Positions 1-10,105 of a stretch of 64,000 bases of DNA are shown one piece after another (position 1 is the stretch's first letter; each line of letters opens with the position of its first letter). The stretch comes from Zhengitettix transpicula (taxonomy: Eukaryota > Arthropoda > Insecta > Orthoptera > Tetrigidae). Both the position numbers and the translations under genes were made by a program. The DNA lies in assembly GCA_037074705.1 (NCBI GenBank), contig CM073590.1, positions 47,838,395 through 47,902,394 on the forward strand, read 5' to 3'. Below the pieces are notes generated by a model. The model had not been told where the DNA came from and searched no databases. It saw nothing but the letters and a program-made list of their open reading frames with translations.

Positions 1-689
1 AATTTTTAGTGTATAAAAATTCTTTAATAATTATTAATGTCACTCAAATATTAAAATAATCGTCTAGTATTTGTTCATACTACCTATTTACACCAATGTA
101 TTAATGTTCAAAGTCTAGTAATGAATGTAAATATTTTCCAAAAACTAATTTACAGAGTATAAGTTGCCGTGCAGAAATGTTTGAAACTCGGTTTGGAATT
201 CAACTGGAATGTTTCTTTATTCTTTAATGTTATCAAGAAGTTTGTTTGAATGCATATCCGAGTTGGTATTACATTTATCATACATATTTTTTTACAATAC
301 CCTAAAGGAATAAATCAGTTGACCTGAGTCAGTACTTATACTAATTTCTTGAATAGCTCTGCGCATTAATTTATAGAATTTACTTGGCTCATTTACCTAA
401 TTAGACACCTGTGCGGTTACCAAGAAAATATAATTCCATGAGACATTAAAGACTCAAGCTGCTTATACGTAATCAATCAAAGAAGGAAGTCTGTGAGTCA
501 AATATCCCATTTTTACGAGTATTTCTACGATGAATAAGTACAAGGAAACTATAATCCACCAACAAAGTATTTGCAAGTTACCATGTTATAATTTAACTTT
601 CAAATGTTTTCCAGGATCGTTCCTTTAATAAGTATGAATTATAAAATATTATTTCCGGTGGTTAAGCCAAGTCGATACACAGCTGCCAT
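1..689. other. AT-rich non-coding DNA
   Basis: I see no coding potential, recognisable repeat or RNA gene here. The stretch is AT-rich with scattered stops in all frames, like unconstrained intron or intergenic DNA. Confidence 0.5.
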
Positions 690-1215
690 TCCATTACCAA
701 AAAAACAACCAAAGACGCCGAACCAAAGCCGTGACGCGGGTATCGTGTAAAGAGAGGCTTCTCCCTGCAATTAATGGCACGACAACTGCGGCGACAATGT
801 ACGAGCCTGACAAATATCGGCCCACAAATCAGGCACGCTTCTATTTGTCGCCACCTCGCCTCCGAGGTAAATATAATCCGTCATTATTAACGACGTGGCC
901 AGGGTTATTGAGACAGATGATATAACACTGGCCGGCGGCCATGCCGTAATGGAGCCCGGAGAGAAAAAAAGTCCGTGCCGGCCGATGAAAGACGCGGCGC
1001 GGCGCAGCACTGCACTGGCCACCCTTGATTGAAAATCCCCATAAATCACGCGACTTAATTATAAAACTCGCCACCGCGTCCTGGCGACACCAGCGACGGG
1101 CGTCTCCAGACGGCTTCTTCGTTAATTGGCTCATTAGCAAGCACAATAAACAAGCTCTTAAGAGGCTAATACAGATCGCTGACCTACATAACCTCAGGTA
1201 GTCAACCAAATACGC
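690..1215. promoter_or_regulatory. GC-richer island, candidate conserved non-coding element
   Basis: Base composition rises sharply compared with both flanks, and no repeat family of this window is present. It contains paired homeodomain-type words, TTAATTGG at 1122-1129 and TCATTAGC at 1131-1138, plus several CG-containing words (accaccgcgtcc-like, gcggcg). Short open frames on both strands show no family resemblance. I infer a regulatory element; conservation in other insects is the missing evidence. Confidence 0.35.
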
Positions 1216-1787
1216 ACCTGTCTAATTCTTCACAACCAATTTGCCGTATTCATCTTGTCCTCTTTGTTTAACTAAAGAAAAATGACTTCATTGTGTTGCG
1301 CTTTCCTGGTCCCAGGAAAGAGATACGATTTATAAAAAATTCCCTTCAAGTTTACAATATACAATGATTTATTATAAGTGTAATTAAAATGTTAATTAAT
1401 CAAAACTTTTATTATCTGAAAAATGGAACTGCCCGGTCCTAAACCAAATTTTCAGATTATGGTGCATTAACCTTTAAACCTCAATGTTATTACAGTTACA
1501 GTTTACTTAAGAATTTTGCGTAATAAATCCCTCGTAGAATGTACAGCGTATGACTATTAAATTTTCCACTGGACTGTTGCCAAAAAACATGACTGAAACA
1601 GACTTTAAAAAATCCAACAAAGCCACCTCATTACCATTTTTTTAAAAAAAGGAAAATATAACTGATAACATTACAATAATATACTTGAATACTTACAACC
1701 TTTATTGTCAGATTCGGTGAAAAGTACTAATTTGTTGAAGTAGCAAACGCATTCTTCGGAGAAGCTCCATATCTGATAAATATTTCG

Positions 1788-2427
1788 GACTAGCTGGGTG
1801 CCCAGCGTTGCCCGGGTTGCCATATATCCATAACCCCCGATTTGACTCCAATTTCGGTTGCTTTTTCGTTATTTTTATGTAACGCCCCTCCACCCCCAAC
1901 TCTAAGCGTGCTCCCATCCCATGCTGAAGGGGTTAAAATTATACCCAGATAACATCGGTAGAAATACTATCAAACTAAGTAACCCTAAAAAAAATATTGA
2001 ACGCAAATAACTGCCGTGTGTGCATGTTTAAAAAAATTTATCCCCGCATCTAGTGGTTAAACTCGGCGACATTAATTACCCCCGATTTGACTCCAATCTC
2101 GGTTTCAATCGAGTTATTTTCTTGCAACACCTTTCCACATCTACCCCTAATCGTGCTCCTTTCCCATTCCATGAGGGGTTGAAATTATGCACCCATAACA
2201 TCGGTAGAAACACGATCAATCTCTTTGACCACGGAAAATATCGGCCGTTATAGAATGTTTGAAAATTTCAACCGCCCATCCTCCTCCACGCCTATGTCTC
2301 ACTCTCTTGTTTTGAAGAATATGTGTACCAATTTTTGTTGCAATCTGTGCACGCGTTAAAATTTGTATAGAAATTAACGTAAATACATACATACATTCAT
2401 CCTTTTTTATTATATAGAAGATAGATT
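1788..2427 (+). repeat. Family C interspersed repeat, copy 1
   Basis: The left end reads ACTAGCTGGGTGCCCAGCG and the right end is a CATACATACATTCATCC-type tail running into TATATAGAAGATAGATT. A second copy in opposite orientation lies at 29838-30586 with matching ends. Inside are two similar sub-blocks (around 1825-1960 and 2080-2210), each with CCCGATTTGACTCCAAT and ACATCGGTAGAAA, so the element contains a degenerate internal duplication. The class is uncertain: the short-motif tail resembles ends of RTE-type non-LTR elements, but no coding part is visible. Confidence 0.6.
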
Positions 2428-2634
2428 ATGCTATTCATAATGCAGATCCAAAGTACGACAAAATTTTCTTTCATAACAGAAGATAACTTTATTAACCGGG
2501 CACATATTCTAATTCTAGTATCATATAGTTTCTTTTACTTGACACCTGCGGTAGGCAGAACCACCGGAAGGAAAAAGTAAAGGATGCAGATAACGATTCG
2601 AAAAATTAGATTTTTAAATAAACACAGTAGCTAT

Positions 2635-2945
2635 AAATCTTCGAACTCAACAAAGTCTCTTGCTCTGTTTGTAATTCCTGCTATATAGGGCACACAAAAC
2701 ATTCTCTTAATACACGTATCAAGGAACATATACCTAATATCAAACTTACCATTAATAAACAATCGGTAGTATCCAAACATATCATCCATTCTAAACATAC
2801 TTTTGACTTTGTCAACTGACAAGTGCAGTTGTGCCGCTCTAGGCTCTTCTTCGCACCTGAGGAAAGGGACAAGGATCGCAGAAACGTTGTGTGGTATTTA
2901 CATTGTCACTTTTTTGTCTGAATTGCCTGTCTTTATTATTCAATA
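2635..2945 (+). mobile_element. Penelope-like retroelement 3' end
   Basis: A short GIY-YIG endonuclease fragment (2652-2819) is followed directly by a tail found elsewhere in the window (3285-3491, 48180-48290, 56400-56530). The tail carries CTGAGGA at 2857-2863 and GAAACG from 2881, a hammerhead-like spacing known from Penelope-like elements. It ends near a run of TTATTATTCAATAG. The copy is truncated at the 5' side: reverse transcriptase is not visible upstream. Confidence 0.6.
2652..2819 (+). pseudogene. GIY-YIG endonuclease fragment of a Penelope-like element
   Basis: Reading from 2652, the frame gives about 55 residues ending in TGA at 2817-2819. They include CNSCYIGHTK and TRIKEH, followed by a segment rich in H and K with SKHIIHSKHTFDF. 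A C-x2-C pair, then YIG, then an R-x-KEH helix is the layout of the C-terminal GIY-YIG nuclease domain of Penelope-like elements, the domain that nicks the target for integration. An in-frame stop at 2634-2636 cuts it from any upstream part, so only the nuclease end is left and it is surely not expressed as a working enzyme. The assignment rests on motif layout read by eye. Confidence 0.55.
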
Positions 2946-2999
2946 GTTATGATCCCTTATGGTTAAACTAGCTTCTTTGCTTTCATATTTATATATTTA

Positions 3000-3236
3000 C
3001 TTTTGTTTATGTCCCACAGATTGTGCAGTGTGCTGCTTAAGAAAGGTCTAATATCAACGCCTGAAGAAAACTATTATTGCAGAAACATTTTGTGGTATTT
3101 ATATTATCAGCTAATTTTGAATGTTTATTGGCTACTTCATTATCTATATAAGTATTTAATTCATTTAGGGTCTACCATTAAATTTATGGTAAACCACCCT
3201 GGAATAGTAACATAACGGTTTAAATCCTGTTAAAAT
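3000..3236 (+). repeat. Degenerate Penelope-like tail
   Basis: The order of words follows the tail at 2830-2940: GTGCAGTGTGCTGC, then CCTGAAGAAAAC near 3060, then GCAGAAACATTTTGTGG near 3080, then TTTATATTATC. It is more decayed than the neighbouring copies. The short open frame across it is incidental. Confidence 0.45.
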
Positions 3237-3238
3237 AT

Positions 3239-3506
3239 AAACATGTATTAAAATGGAAAAATTTGCGTCTGATTGAAAATAATAAATAAGAAAGATAGCC
3301 AATTCAGACAAAAAGGGTAATATAAATACCACACAACGTTTCTGGGATCCTTGTTCCTTTCCTCAGGTGCTAAGAAGAGCCTACAGAAACACAACTGCAC
3401 TTGCTAGGCTCTTCTTAGCACCAAGGATCCCAGAAACGTTGTGTGGTATTTATATTACCCCTTTTTGTTTGAATTGGCTATCTTTCTTATTCACAAACAT
3501 GTATTA
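3239..3506. mobile_element. Palindromic Penelope-tail insertion with 12-bp target duplication
   Basis: Two inverted arms (about 3285-3395 and 3403-3491) carry the same tail, each with ACCACACAACGTTTCTGGG or its complement. The direct repeat AAACATGTATTA flanks the unit at 3239-3250 and 3495-3506. The right arm lacks about 20 bases found in the left arm (the CCTTTCCTCAGGTGC part), so the palindrome is imperfect. Direct repeats plus a head-to-head tail suggest a single insertion event of a dimeric or snap-back product. Confidence 0.65.
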
Positions 3507-4339
3507 ATAAACGATTCCACTTTCCTTCGGTGTCGAAGATTTTGCAATGGGTTCATTGGTAGTATCACAATCTTTCTTGAAGCACATTAACTTCGCATAG
3601 ATTTTTTCTGAGGCTGTTTCCATCGATACAAATTATTACACTTCCTGAAACTACAGCTGTCTTCATCAGGCCGTTAGGAAGACGTAGATTAGGGATCAAA
3701 AACTTTTTTCTGCTCCCCAACACTGTTGGATAACACGATAAAAAATTAGACTGTTACCATGGGAAAGCTGGAGAGAAAGTAATGATCGCATTATTTAAAT
3801 TAGAAAGGAGCATAAAAAATTTAGCAGGGTTCGAGGAGCTTTTTGTTTGGTCGTTTATCACTACTCATCCGTTTTCCATAATGATTTGTCGTATAAAGCC
3901 AAAGTTATTTGTTGATGACAGAATAACACGTATTCATTTTCTTGAATTCTTCCGCAATGGTTTTGTTTTAAACAATTAGTCATTGAAATCTTGACCTCTC
4001 CGACCTGACAATCAAATGGCCGCCCACAGGTCGCTTTTGGTTACGTGAGTTCCATCCTACATTTTATATCTTATATGTTCCAACCCTCGCCTTCTAGTTA
4101 ATAGGCAACGGTCTACAAAACAAGGTCGACGGTTCTAAATTCACTTTGATGGAGGGATTTTTATTAATTTAAAATGCTTAATAAAGAATAAAAGTTAAAA
4201 GTACAACTGTTTTCTAATAACGGATAATAGAATTGGGAGATTTCCGTCCGGAACAGTCAGCAGCAGACCTCGATAATTTTTCTGTAGTTTTGAAACATAT
4301 GGTAATATATTGGAATCAAGTAATTCGAGCCTCGTAGTG
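3507..4339. other. AT-rich non-coding DNA
   Basis: No supported gene. One word, CTGATGA on the minus strand at 3663-3669, resembles the hammerhead-like cores elsewhere, but no paired GAAAC follows it in the right orientation. Confidence 0.4.
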
Positions 4340-4960
4340 ATGTACTACGTTGACCTTGCACCTTGGTCCAGACACGGTCCGCTATCACAAGGGGCGCTTT
4401 GATTGGCCGCGACGCTTTGAGTGGGCCCCCCTCCCCCTCCCGCACAAGTGGTTATACGACATAATGTGTGTATAACAAGATCAAAGGCTTCACGTTAAAA
4501 GTTTCTCATTTAAAAATAGAAAAGCATCTCCCCGGCGCTCTATTAGAGGATCACTTGAGGCGGTGAGCGTGCGTGGATTTTTAAGTGCGTCGGCTGCCGC
4601 GCCAGAAAATAAGGCCATCAGCGAGGCGACAAAATACAGAGAAGCACGCGAGCTACGCCATCTGCACAGCGAGCAGTGACGTCACAAAGCATCTGCATAC
4701 CGCCGACCACATCTCGGTCATTTTAAAGACATCGTAATCACTCATTCCAGCCTGTCAGATTTAGATTGGGGTGCAGGATAAACGAGCCGGAAAACGCCTC
4801 TATCGGTGCCTGTGATCGACTAGGCCAACGCGGAAAAACGACGACCGCTGTAATGCAATTACATCTAATGGATTCTAGTGGAGGGGACTTTCACGAGATA
4901 GGTCTCAACTTCAAGGGCGTGGTGAGTGAAACACGAAATTAGCTCTCCTCGCCGAATTCT
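4340..4960. promoter_or_regulatory. GC-richer island with CRE and NK-type sites
   Basis: This repeat-poor island has a perfect CRE palindrome TGACGTCA at 4677-4684. It also has two NK-class-like sites close together: TCAAGTG on the minus strand (complement at 4552-4558) and TTAAGTG at 4581-4587. A pyrimidine-rich stretch (CCCCCCTCCCCCTCCC) lies near 4425-4440. I infer an enhancer-like element, possibly one recognised by NK-class proteins. Confidence 0.4.
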
Positions 4961-5306
4961 TAACCCAATAATAAGTTGCACTCGACACTCAAGTGCTACC
5001 TGAGTACCTCCTGAGAACCTGTTGGTTCTCAAAGTATTACCTACGCAATAAAATCAGGACCTGCTTCCATAACTGCTCACGATTTACAAGTGTCTATTGT
5101 TCATTAACACCTGATACGTAGGAACCCAATAGAGAATAGAGTTTTGGCTATTTCTTCTTTGCACATTTACCAAACCATAGTTAAAATCATTATCATAAAT
5201 TCATAATTATTTCCAAATTTCTGTATCATATCATAGCATTTAACCATAATTCCCGAATATCAACAAATTAAAATTACATACAAACCGCCTTCTCACATTC
5301 GAATAT
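4961..5306. other. AT-rich non-coding DNA
   Basis: Nothing recognisable. It borders the insertion that begins at 5319. Confidence 0.4.
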
Positions 5307-6123
5307 ATGTTAATGATTAAAGATTGAATACTTTCCCGGTGTAATTGTTGCATAAAACGTTTTCGGTTTTCACACGGGTATAATATATTAAAACGCTACG
5401 TTTCGACGACTAAAAGCTCCGTCGTCATCTTCTAGGTTGCCGGGACACTCGCAGCTTGATGATCCTGCGGAGGGTAGATATAAGAAACTGGCCAAGGCAT
5501 GGCGACAAGGCCTGCGAGGGCTGTTCTCTCGCAGGCAGTACCTTGTAGGAGAGATACGAAGGGCCAACCTATGGGGATGCCTTTTCTTCTCCTTTTTTTA
5601 ACTAAGGTTCCCACAATCCGAGGCACCTCGCCCTGTTTTGAGAGGTGTATGTTCCGGGGTCTCAGACCTTGGGCATACGGTAAGAGCTGTCCGCTATTCT
5701 CATTGGAATAGTCGGCCAGCTGCCTCCTAAACTGGTCGAGGCACAGAGAAGGTAATGCTGCGTCCCCACAGCAAACTACTCTCCCGCTATCGGAAGGGCG
5801 TGGTACCTACCTGATGCAGGTTTTTCTAGGGTTTGTCCTGCATTTCTTTTAGGCGAATGCCGGGTAGGATCCTTAAACCATAGCCCGAGGGCCCTAGTTA
5901 ACCCTTGGCTACCTTGTTCTAACCTTCCGCACCCCCCCATTTCAAATCCCTTTCCTATGTTATTAGAGGGGAGTTGCCACTATGTGGATTACGCTATACA
6001 TAGTCTGCCTACACCAAAAAGAAAAGGTCCGGAACTTCGCCTAGAAGATGACGACAGAGCTTTCAGTCTCGTTTTAATATAATGTACCCGTGTTAAAACC
6101 GAGAACTTTTGATGTTAATGATT
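5307..6123. mobile_element. Inverted-repeat element (TTTCCCGGTG family) with 12-bp target duplication and family A sequence in its loop
   Basis: The direct repeat ATGTTAATGATT lies at 5307-5318 and again at 6112-6123. Just inside are inverted arms, about 5358-5436 and 6040-6110, each with CTAGAAGATGACGAC (or its complement) and a TTAATATA block. The left arm keeps ACGTTTCGACGAC, whose complement gives GTCGTCGAAACGT, a hammerhead-like half; the right arm has lost these bases. Left of arm 1 is TTTCCCGGTG, shared with the elements at 7455 and 25185. Without the family A block, the unit would be close to the ~205 bp length of those two. Confidence 0.7.
5610..6012 (+). repeat. Family A interspersed repeat, copy 1
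   Basis: It begins CCGAGGCACCTCG, then AGAGGTGTATGTTCCGGGG, and ends near ATGTGGATTAC. Copies lie at 9708-10105 (same strand), 20420-20838 and 26475-26702 (opposite strand). A hairpin ATGCAGG (5814-5820) / CCTGCAT (5837-5843) is present. No long open frame is kept in any copy, and the class is not recognised. This copy sits in the loop between the arms of the surrounding inverted-repeat element. Confidence 0.7.
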
Positions 6124-7454
6124 GTGTGTGCTTAGTTAGAATATCGTTTCTGTTAATTACGTAAAAATACTCGGTAGCGTTCTACTTTGGGACCTTGGGT
6201 ATTGCGTTCACACGCAAATCACAACTATCCAATCCTGAAGGCCAGATGGTAATTTCCCATGCGGCTCAGTGTTCACCACCCGAACTATGAATAAACCAGT
6301 AAAAAATAATAGTTTTTATAAATGTAACGACAAATCACCGGATCCGACCGTTGAATTTTTAAAAGAAGCTAGTTCATTATACTATTCAATTGTGAAAATT
6401 TATTCACGAAACGGTAAAAAGTTTCGCTGAGGCAACAGACTTCCCAATTAGTGATCGACTCTTAATAGTGTTATCACGTTTTTCAAACACAAAAATGAGT
6501 TAACTTGGGAGATCCAAGCGAAGGGTTATGCAAACGACTTACGTGAGACCGAAGTAATACGTCGACGCTTGTAAATGTCTGGAGAGTTATTGTATAAGTC
6601 TAATTCTCGCCTCTTAATCTGAAGACGGACAGAACTTTAACAGTCGGAAATCTTATTTTCAAAATTGATCACTCCCTAATACGTTATTTTCCCAGAAGAT
6701 CTACATTTTAGATTCTAATATTTACGACACAAGATTTCATACGAAATTAAACACAATTAACCGGCGGGGAATAAAATCAGAGGAGGATCCAGAAAAGCTT
6801 GCTTTGAATACCAGATGAATCTTGGGGAGGAAAATTGGTTCACAATTATTTAGGGGGAACGAGGAACGTTCGCCTGGAATGCAAAGACGTACAGGGGAAA
6901 CCCGCATCACACGTCAGCATGCTTCCGTGACAGCTCGACGTCAGCTCCGTCACAAATCTCAAATTTACTAGAATGTACGGAATTCTACAGCGACGTTAAG
7001 CAGATACTTGTGGGAAGGGAAATTATTCTGTTTTCTGGGACTTACCCAGCACACATATTAATGAAACAGAGAACTAAGAAGAAATTCGAGAGACTTCTTC
7101 AACATACTCAACAGTATAGCACATAATTTATGAAATACCCCAGAAAGAACAGAAAATTTTCAAACAAGCTTCCATTTTCCACCTCCACAAGTTTCATTAC
7201 AGAACCAGCGATGACGACATATCGTGTTTTATCTGTTGCAAATACTATGACACATACGTATGCTTAGATGGACGCCTATCGAATTAATTACCCACTACTA
7301 TTGGTGTTAAGATTAGGGTTGCTTAATTATTTAATGAGTAAAAAATTGATTTTTGTATTTTTTTGCGATATGATGAGGGGTTTATTTCAAAATACGCAGT
7401 CTTGAAATGTATAGGTCTATAATACTATCTCTCTATAGTAAGTAGGATAATTTT
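6124..7454. other. AT-rich non-coding DNA with a small CG-rich patch
   Basis: Mostly featureless. At about 6890-6960 there is a denser patch with GACGTCAG and a GTGACAGCTC...CCGTCAC near-palindrome, which could be a CRE-like site group. No gene is supported. Confidence 0.35.
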
Positions 7455-7670
7455 AATGAATGTAAGGTTTCCCGGTGTAAATTATTAATAATTTTTTCGC
7501 GGTTAAGCACCAGGTTCAGATTTCTAGATGGTTCAGAGCATGTAGCTGCGTGACGTGTGCGTCGTGCACGCAGCGACATAGTCTGAAGACAGCGATAGAG
7601 AATGACCGCAGAAACGTCAACATCTAGAAATCTGAACCTGGTGCTTAACCGTGAAAAAATTATTAATAGA
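7455..7670. mobile_element. Inverted-repeat element with two inner hairpins (TTTCCCGGTG family)
   Basis: Arms of 48 bp at 7483-7530 and 7621-7668 match with one difference. TTTCCCGGTG at 7468-7477 ties it to the elements at 5319 and 25185. The loop holds a hairpin GCTGCGTG (7545-7552) / CACGCAGC (7567-7574), then CTGAAGA at 7583-7589 and GAAACGTC from 7611 enclosing a 3-bp GCG/CGC stem. The flanks resemble each other (gataatttt... and gaataattt...), a possible worn target duplication. Confidence 0.65.
7583..7618 (+). ncRNA. Hammerhead-like core
   Basis: CTGAAGA, a short GCG/CGC stem and GAAACGTC occur in the order of the hammerhead catalytic core. Stems I and III are not demonstrated, so cleavage is doubtful. 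Confidence 0.3.
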
Positions 7671-7899
7671 ATAATTTGGTGAAACCGGGTTTACATGTAT
7701 ATGCGTTCTACTTAAAACCACAAAAATGAACAGTTACATTTTAAAAAGTAATGCCAGTGCAGTATTGTGAGCTACATAGTTTACATACGAACAATGAGCA
7801 TCGAATTCCAAAAGCTTCTGAATTAAGCAACGTTTAATATTAACATTCTTTTCTTAAAAATTGAATTGCGACGAATAAATTTTTTATTGTCTTGAAGAA

Positions 7900-8002
7900 A
7901 GTCTTCTCGGGCTTCTCGCAAAAGTTTTGCTAGGAGACGATGGCAGTGAACGTCATCGAAACGTCGCGAATACAATTGTTAGAAACCCGAGAAACTTTAT
8001 TC
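7900..8002 (+). repeat. Small inverted-repeat remnant with hammerhead-like half
   Basis: CTTCTCGGGCTTCT near 7904 and AGAAACCCGAGAAA near 7981 are imperfect inverted arms. Between them GGAGACGATGG...TCATCGAAACGTCG has the GATG/CATC stem followed by GAAACGTC. It looks like a decayed member of the same mini-element class. Confidence 0.4.
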
Positions 8003-8699
8003 ATTCCTTACACCGAGAAAGACTACGTTATTTTACTGTCTCATTATGTTAATATATCATAATAGGGATTTTCCTTCAATGCAGCAATGTGGGAAACGGA
8101 CTAAAGCTTATCATCATACTGCCGTAAAATATGCACAACATAATCACGTTTGAACCACGACGAAATGGTAGCTTTTGCCTTCTACTCCTCCACTTGAAGA
8201 CGCTAAAAATTAATTACTCCAATAGAATTATCTAAGCCGGGTCATAATAATTAGGGTTTGCTGTGTTACCAAATCACAAAGCAGAAACGAAACCCAACAA
8301 GAATCAATTATATTTTTACTATACATTATAAATAGCTAAAAATTTTATGTTAAAACATTTACAGTGTACTATTGTATAGGTCGCATAACCTATTAAATCT
8401 TTACAATAATTGTAGGGTATGGTATGAATTGAACCCTTGTCTGTGTTGTACCCTCAAATAACAAATAATGGTGCTACTAATACTTCTTCATTTATACACG
8501 AGTGCATAGTGAACATGTAATTGTCATTAGTCTCAGTAATGCTTGAAAACGAATAAATAAATTCAACCGTTATAAAATTTTCAACAGCTTCGACCGTAAA
8601 GCATGCCCACGCTGGATGAGGTTAACAAGGAATTAACTTATGCGACTCTATTAAGTTTGCAGCAAATTGTAGTACCGTTTAAGTATTCGATTCACTTTT
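8003..8699. other. AT-rich non-coding DNA
   Basis: No gene or repeat recognised. Confidence 0.4.
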
Positions 8700-9125
8700 A
8701 ATAGCATTTCCTGTTAATAGTTAATCGCAACCTTTTTAGTTCACTCGACGAGCGGAAAGTAAGAAATTAGGAAGCGTGTGGAGGAACCAGTTTTAGCCTG
8801 ATATGGTGGGCAGCGGGCGCTGAAGTCATTAGCCTGGGCCTGCGATAATTGCTTCGTCGTCCGCCTTGCGGTGGGGCGTCATTCGATGACTAATTAACTC
8901 GCCGTCGTCTTGGGAATACGCGCCACAAACATTCGCTATTTAGCGTGATACGAAATCTAGAACGTGAGCCGCGGCACAATACGTCTCTCCGGATGACAGC
9001 AATCTAGAGGGGGAGCCGCTCTCATTAGCCGCGTGAGTCAGAATATTAAACGCCAGTCAAATCGCCCTCCAGCCACGGAGTATTAAAACCGCTCAAGGGT
9101 GCGGCGCTGCCTCAAAATTATTCAC
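8700..9125. promoter_or_regulatory. GC-richer island, candidate conserved non-coding element
   Basis: Sharp compositional change with no window repeat. Words include TCATTAGCC at 8827-8835 and again at 9022-9030, TAATTAAC at 8891-8898, and an AP-1-like TGAGTCA at 9034-9040. Such clustering fits an enhancer of a developmental gene; this is inference. Confidence 0.4.
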
Positions 9126-9707
9126 CCCCCACAAAAGAATTTCACTTTTAATCGTTCATGTCTTATTCTATAATGTGGTACAATTTTATCTCTACATGCC
9201 TCAAAGCCCAATTATTTCAGTTAGTCCCTCTACAACACGTCTAAAACACTTTGTAGAAATTTTATAAAGCATTTAAAAGGAAAATTAAGAAAGAGTGAAA
9301 GACCGAAAATTGGATAAACACGTTTCTAACAAAGGGAAATACCGTTAACATTCAGAGATAAATGTTGCGATCATATATTTATGGCACATTCTTCATAAAT
9401 GCACATACTCAATTTTTCCACTAATGACCGGGAAACAATTTCTCTTTATTACTGTATGAAACTTAAACAATCGATGTGATTTTAAACAGTATGCATTTTA
9501 ACGTCATTTATATTCACAATATTACGACGAAAATTAAAATTACAACATGCACTTGTGTTTCAAATTTGATTAAAATAGGGCCAACCAAAATGAAGTTGGG
9601 AACTTTTATAATATTTTACATATATTCTTCGTCATCTTCTTGGTCTTATTATCGCAGCCGATTATCAGGACAGAGGTTTAGAAATCTCGGCATGTCATAA
9701 TAAAACG
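9126..9707. other. AT-rich non-coding DNA
   Basis: Short AT-biased open frame only, with no family resemblance. Confidence 0.4.
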
Positions 9708-10105
9708 CCGAAGCACCTCGGCCTGTTTTGAGAGGTGTATGTTCCGGGGTCGCAGACCTTGGGCATACGGTAAGAGCTGTTTGATGTTCCCATTGGAACA
9801 GTCGGCCAGCTGCCTCCTAAATTGGTCGAGGCTTGGAGAAGTTAATGCTACGTCCCCACAGAAAACCCGTCTACCGCCATCGGAAGAGCGTGGAACAAGT
9901 ACTCAATACCCGACCTACCTGATGCAGGTTTTCTAGGGTTTGTCCTGCATCACTTTTAGGCGAATGCCGGGTAGGATCCTTAAAATATAGCCCGGTGACC
10001 CTAGTTAACCCTTGCCTACCTTCCTCTACCCTTCCGCATCCCCCTTTTAAATCCCTTCCTATGCTATTAAAGGGAAGTTTCTACCATGTGGATTACCTCA
10101 AGTAG
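9708..10105 (+). repeat. Family A interspersed repeat, copy 2
   Basis: Same start and end words as the copy at 5610. The hairpin ATGCAGG (9922-9928) / CCTGCAT (9944-9950) is intact. The flanking arms seen around copy 1 are absent, so family A can occur on its own. Confidence 0.7.

Noticed and set aside
1429..1456. Minus-strand reading LKIWFRTGQ, like the start of homeodomain helix 3 (VKIWFQNRR)
   Set aside because: After KIWF the residues do not follow QNRRxKWKK, no acceptor precedes it, and the surroundings are AT-rich; a chance match.
2640..3500. CRISPR-like array, because similar words recur at short intervals
   Set aside because: The repeats are inverted, of unequal length and part of a retroelement tail; no regular spacer pattern.
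3650..3672. CTGATGA on the minus strand as a further hammerhead-like core
   Set aside because: GAAAC is on the opposite strand relative to it, so the core order is wrong.
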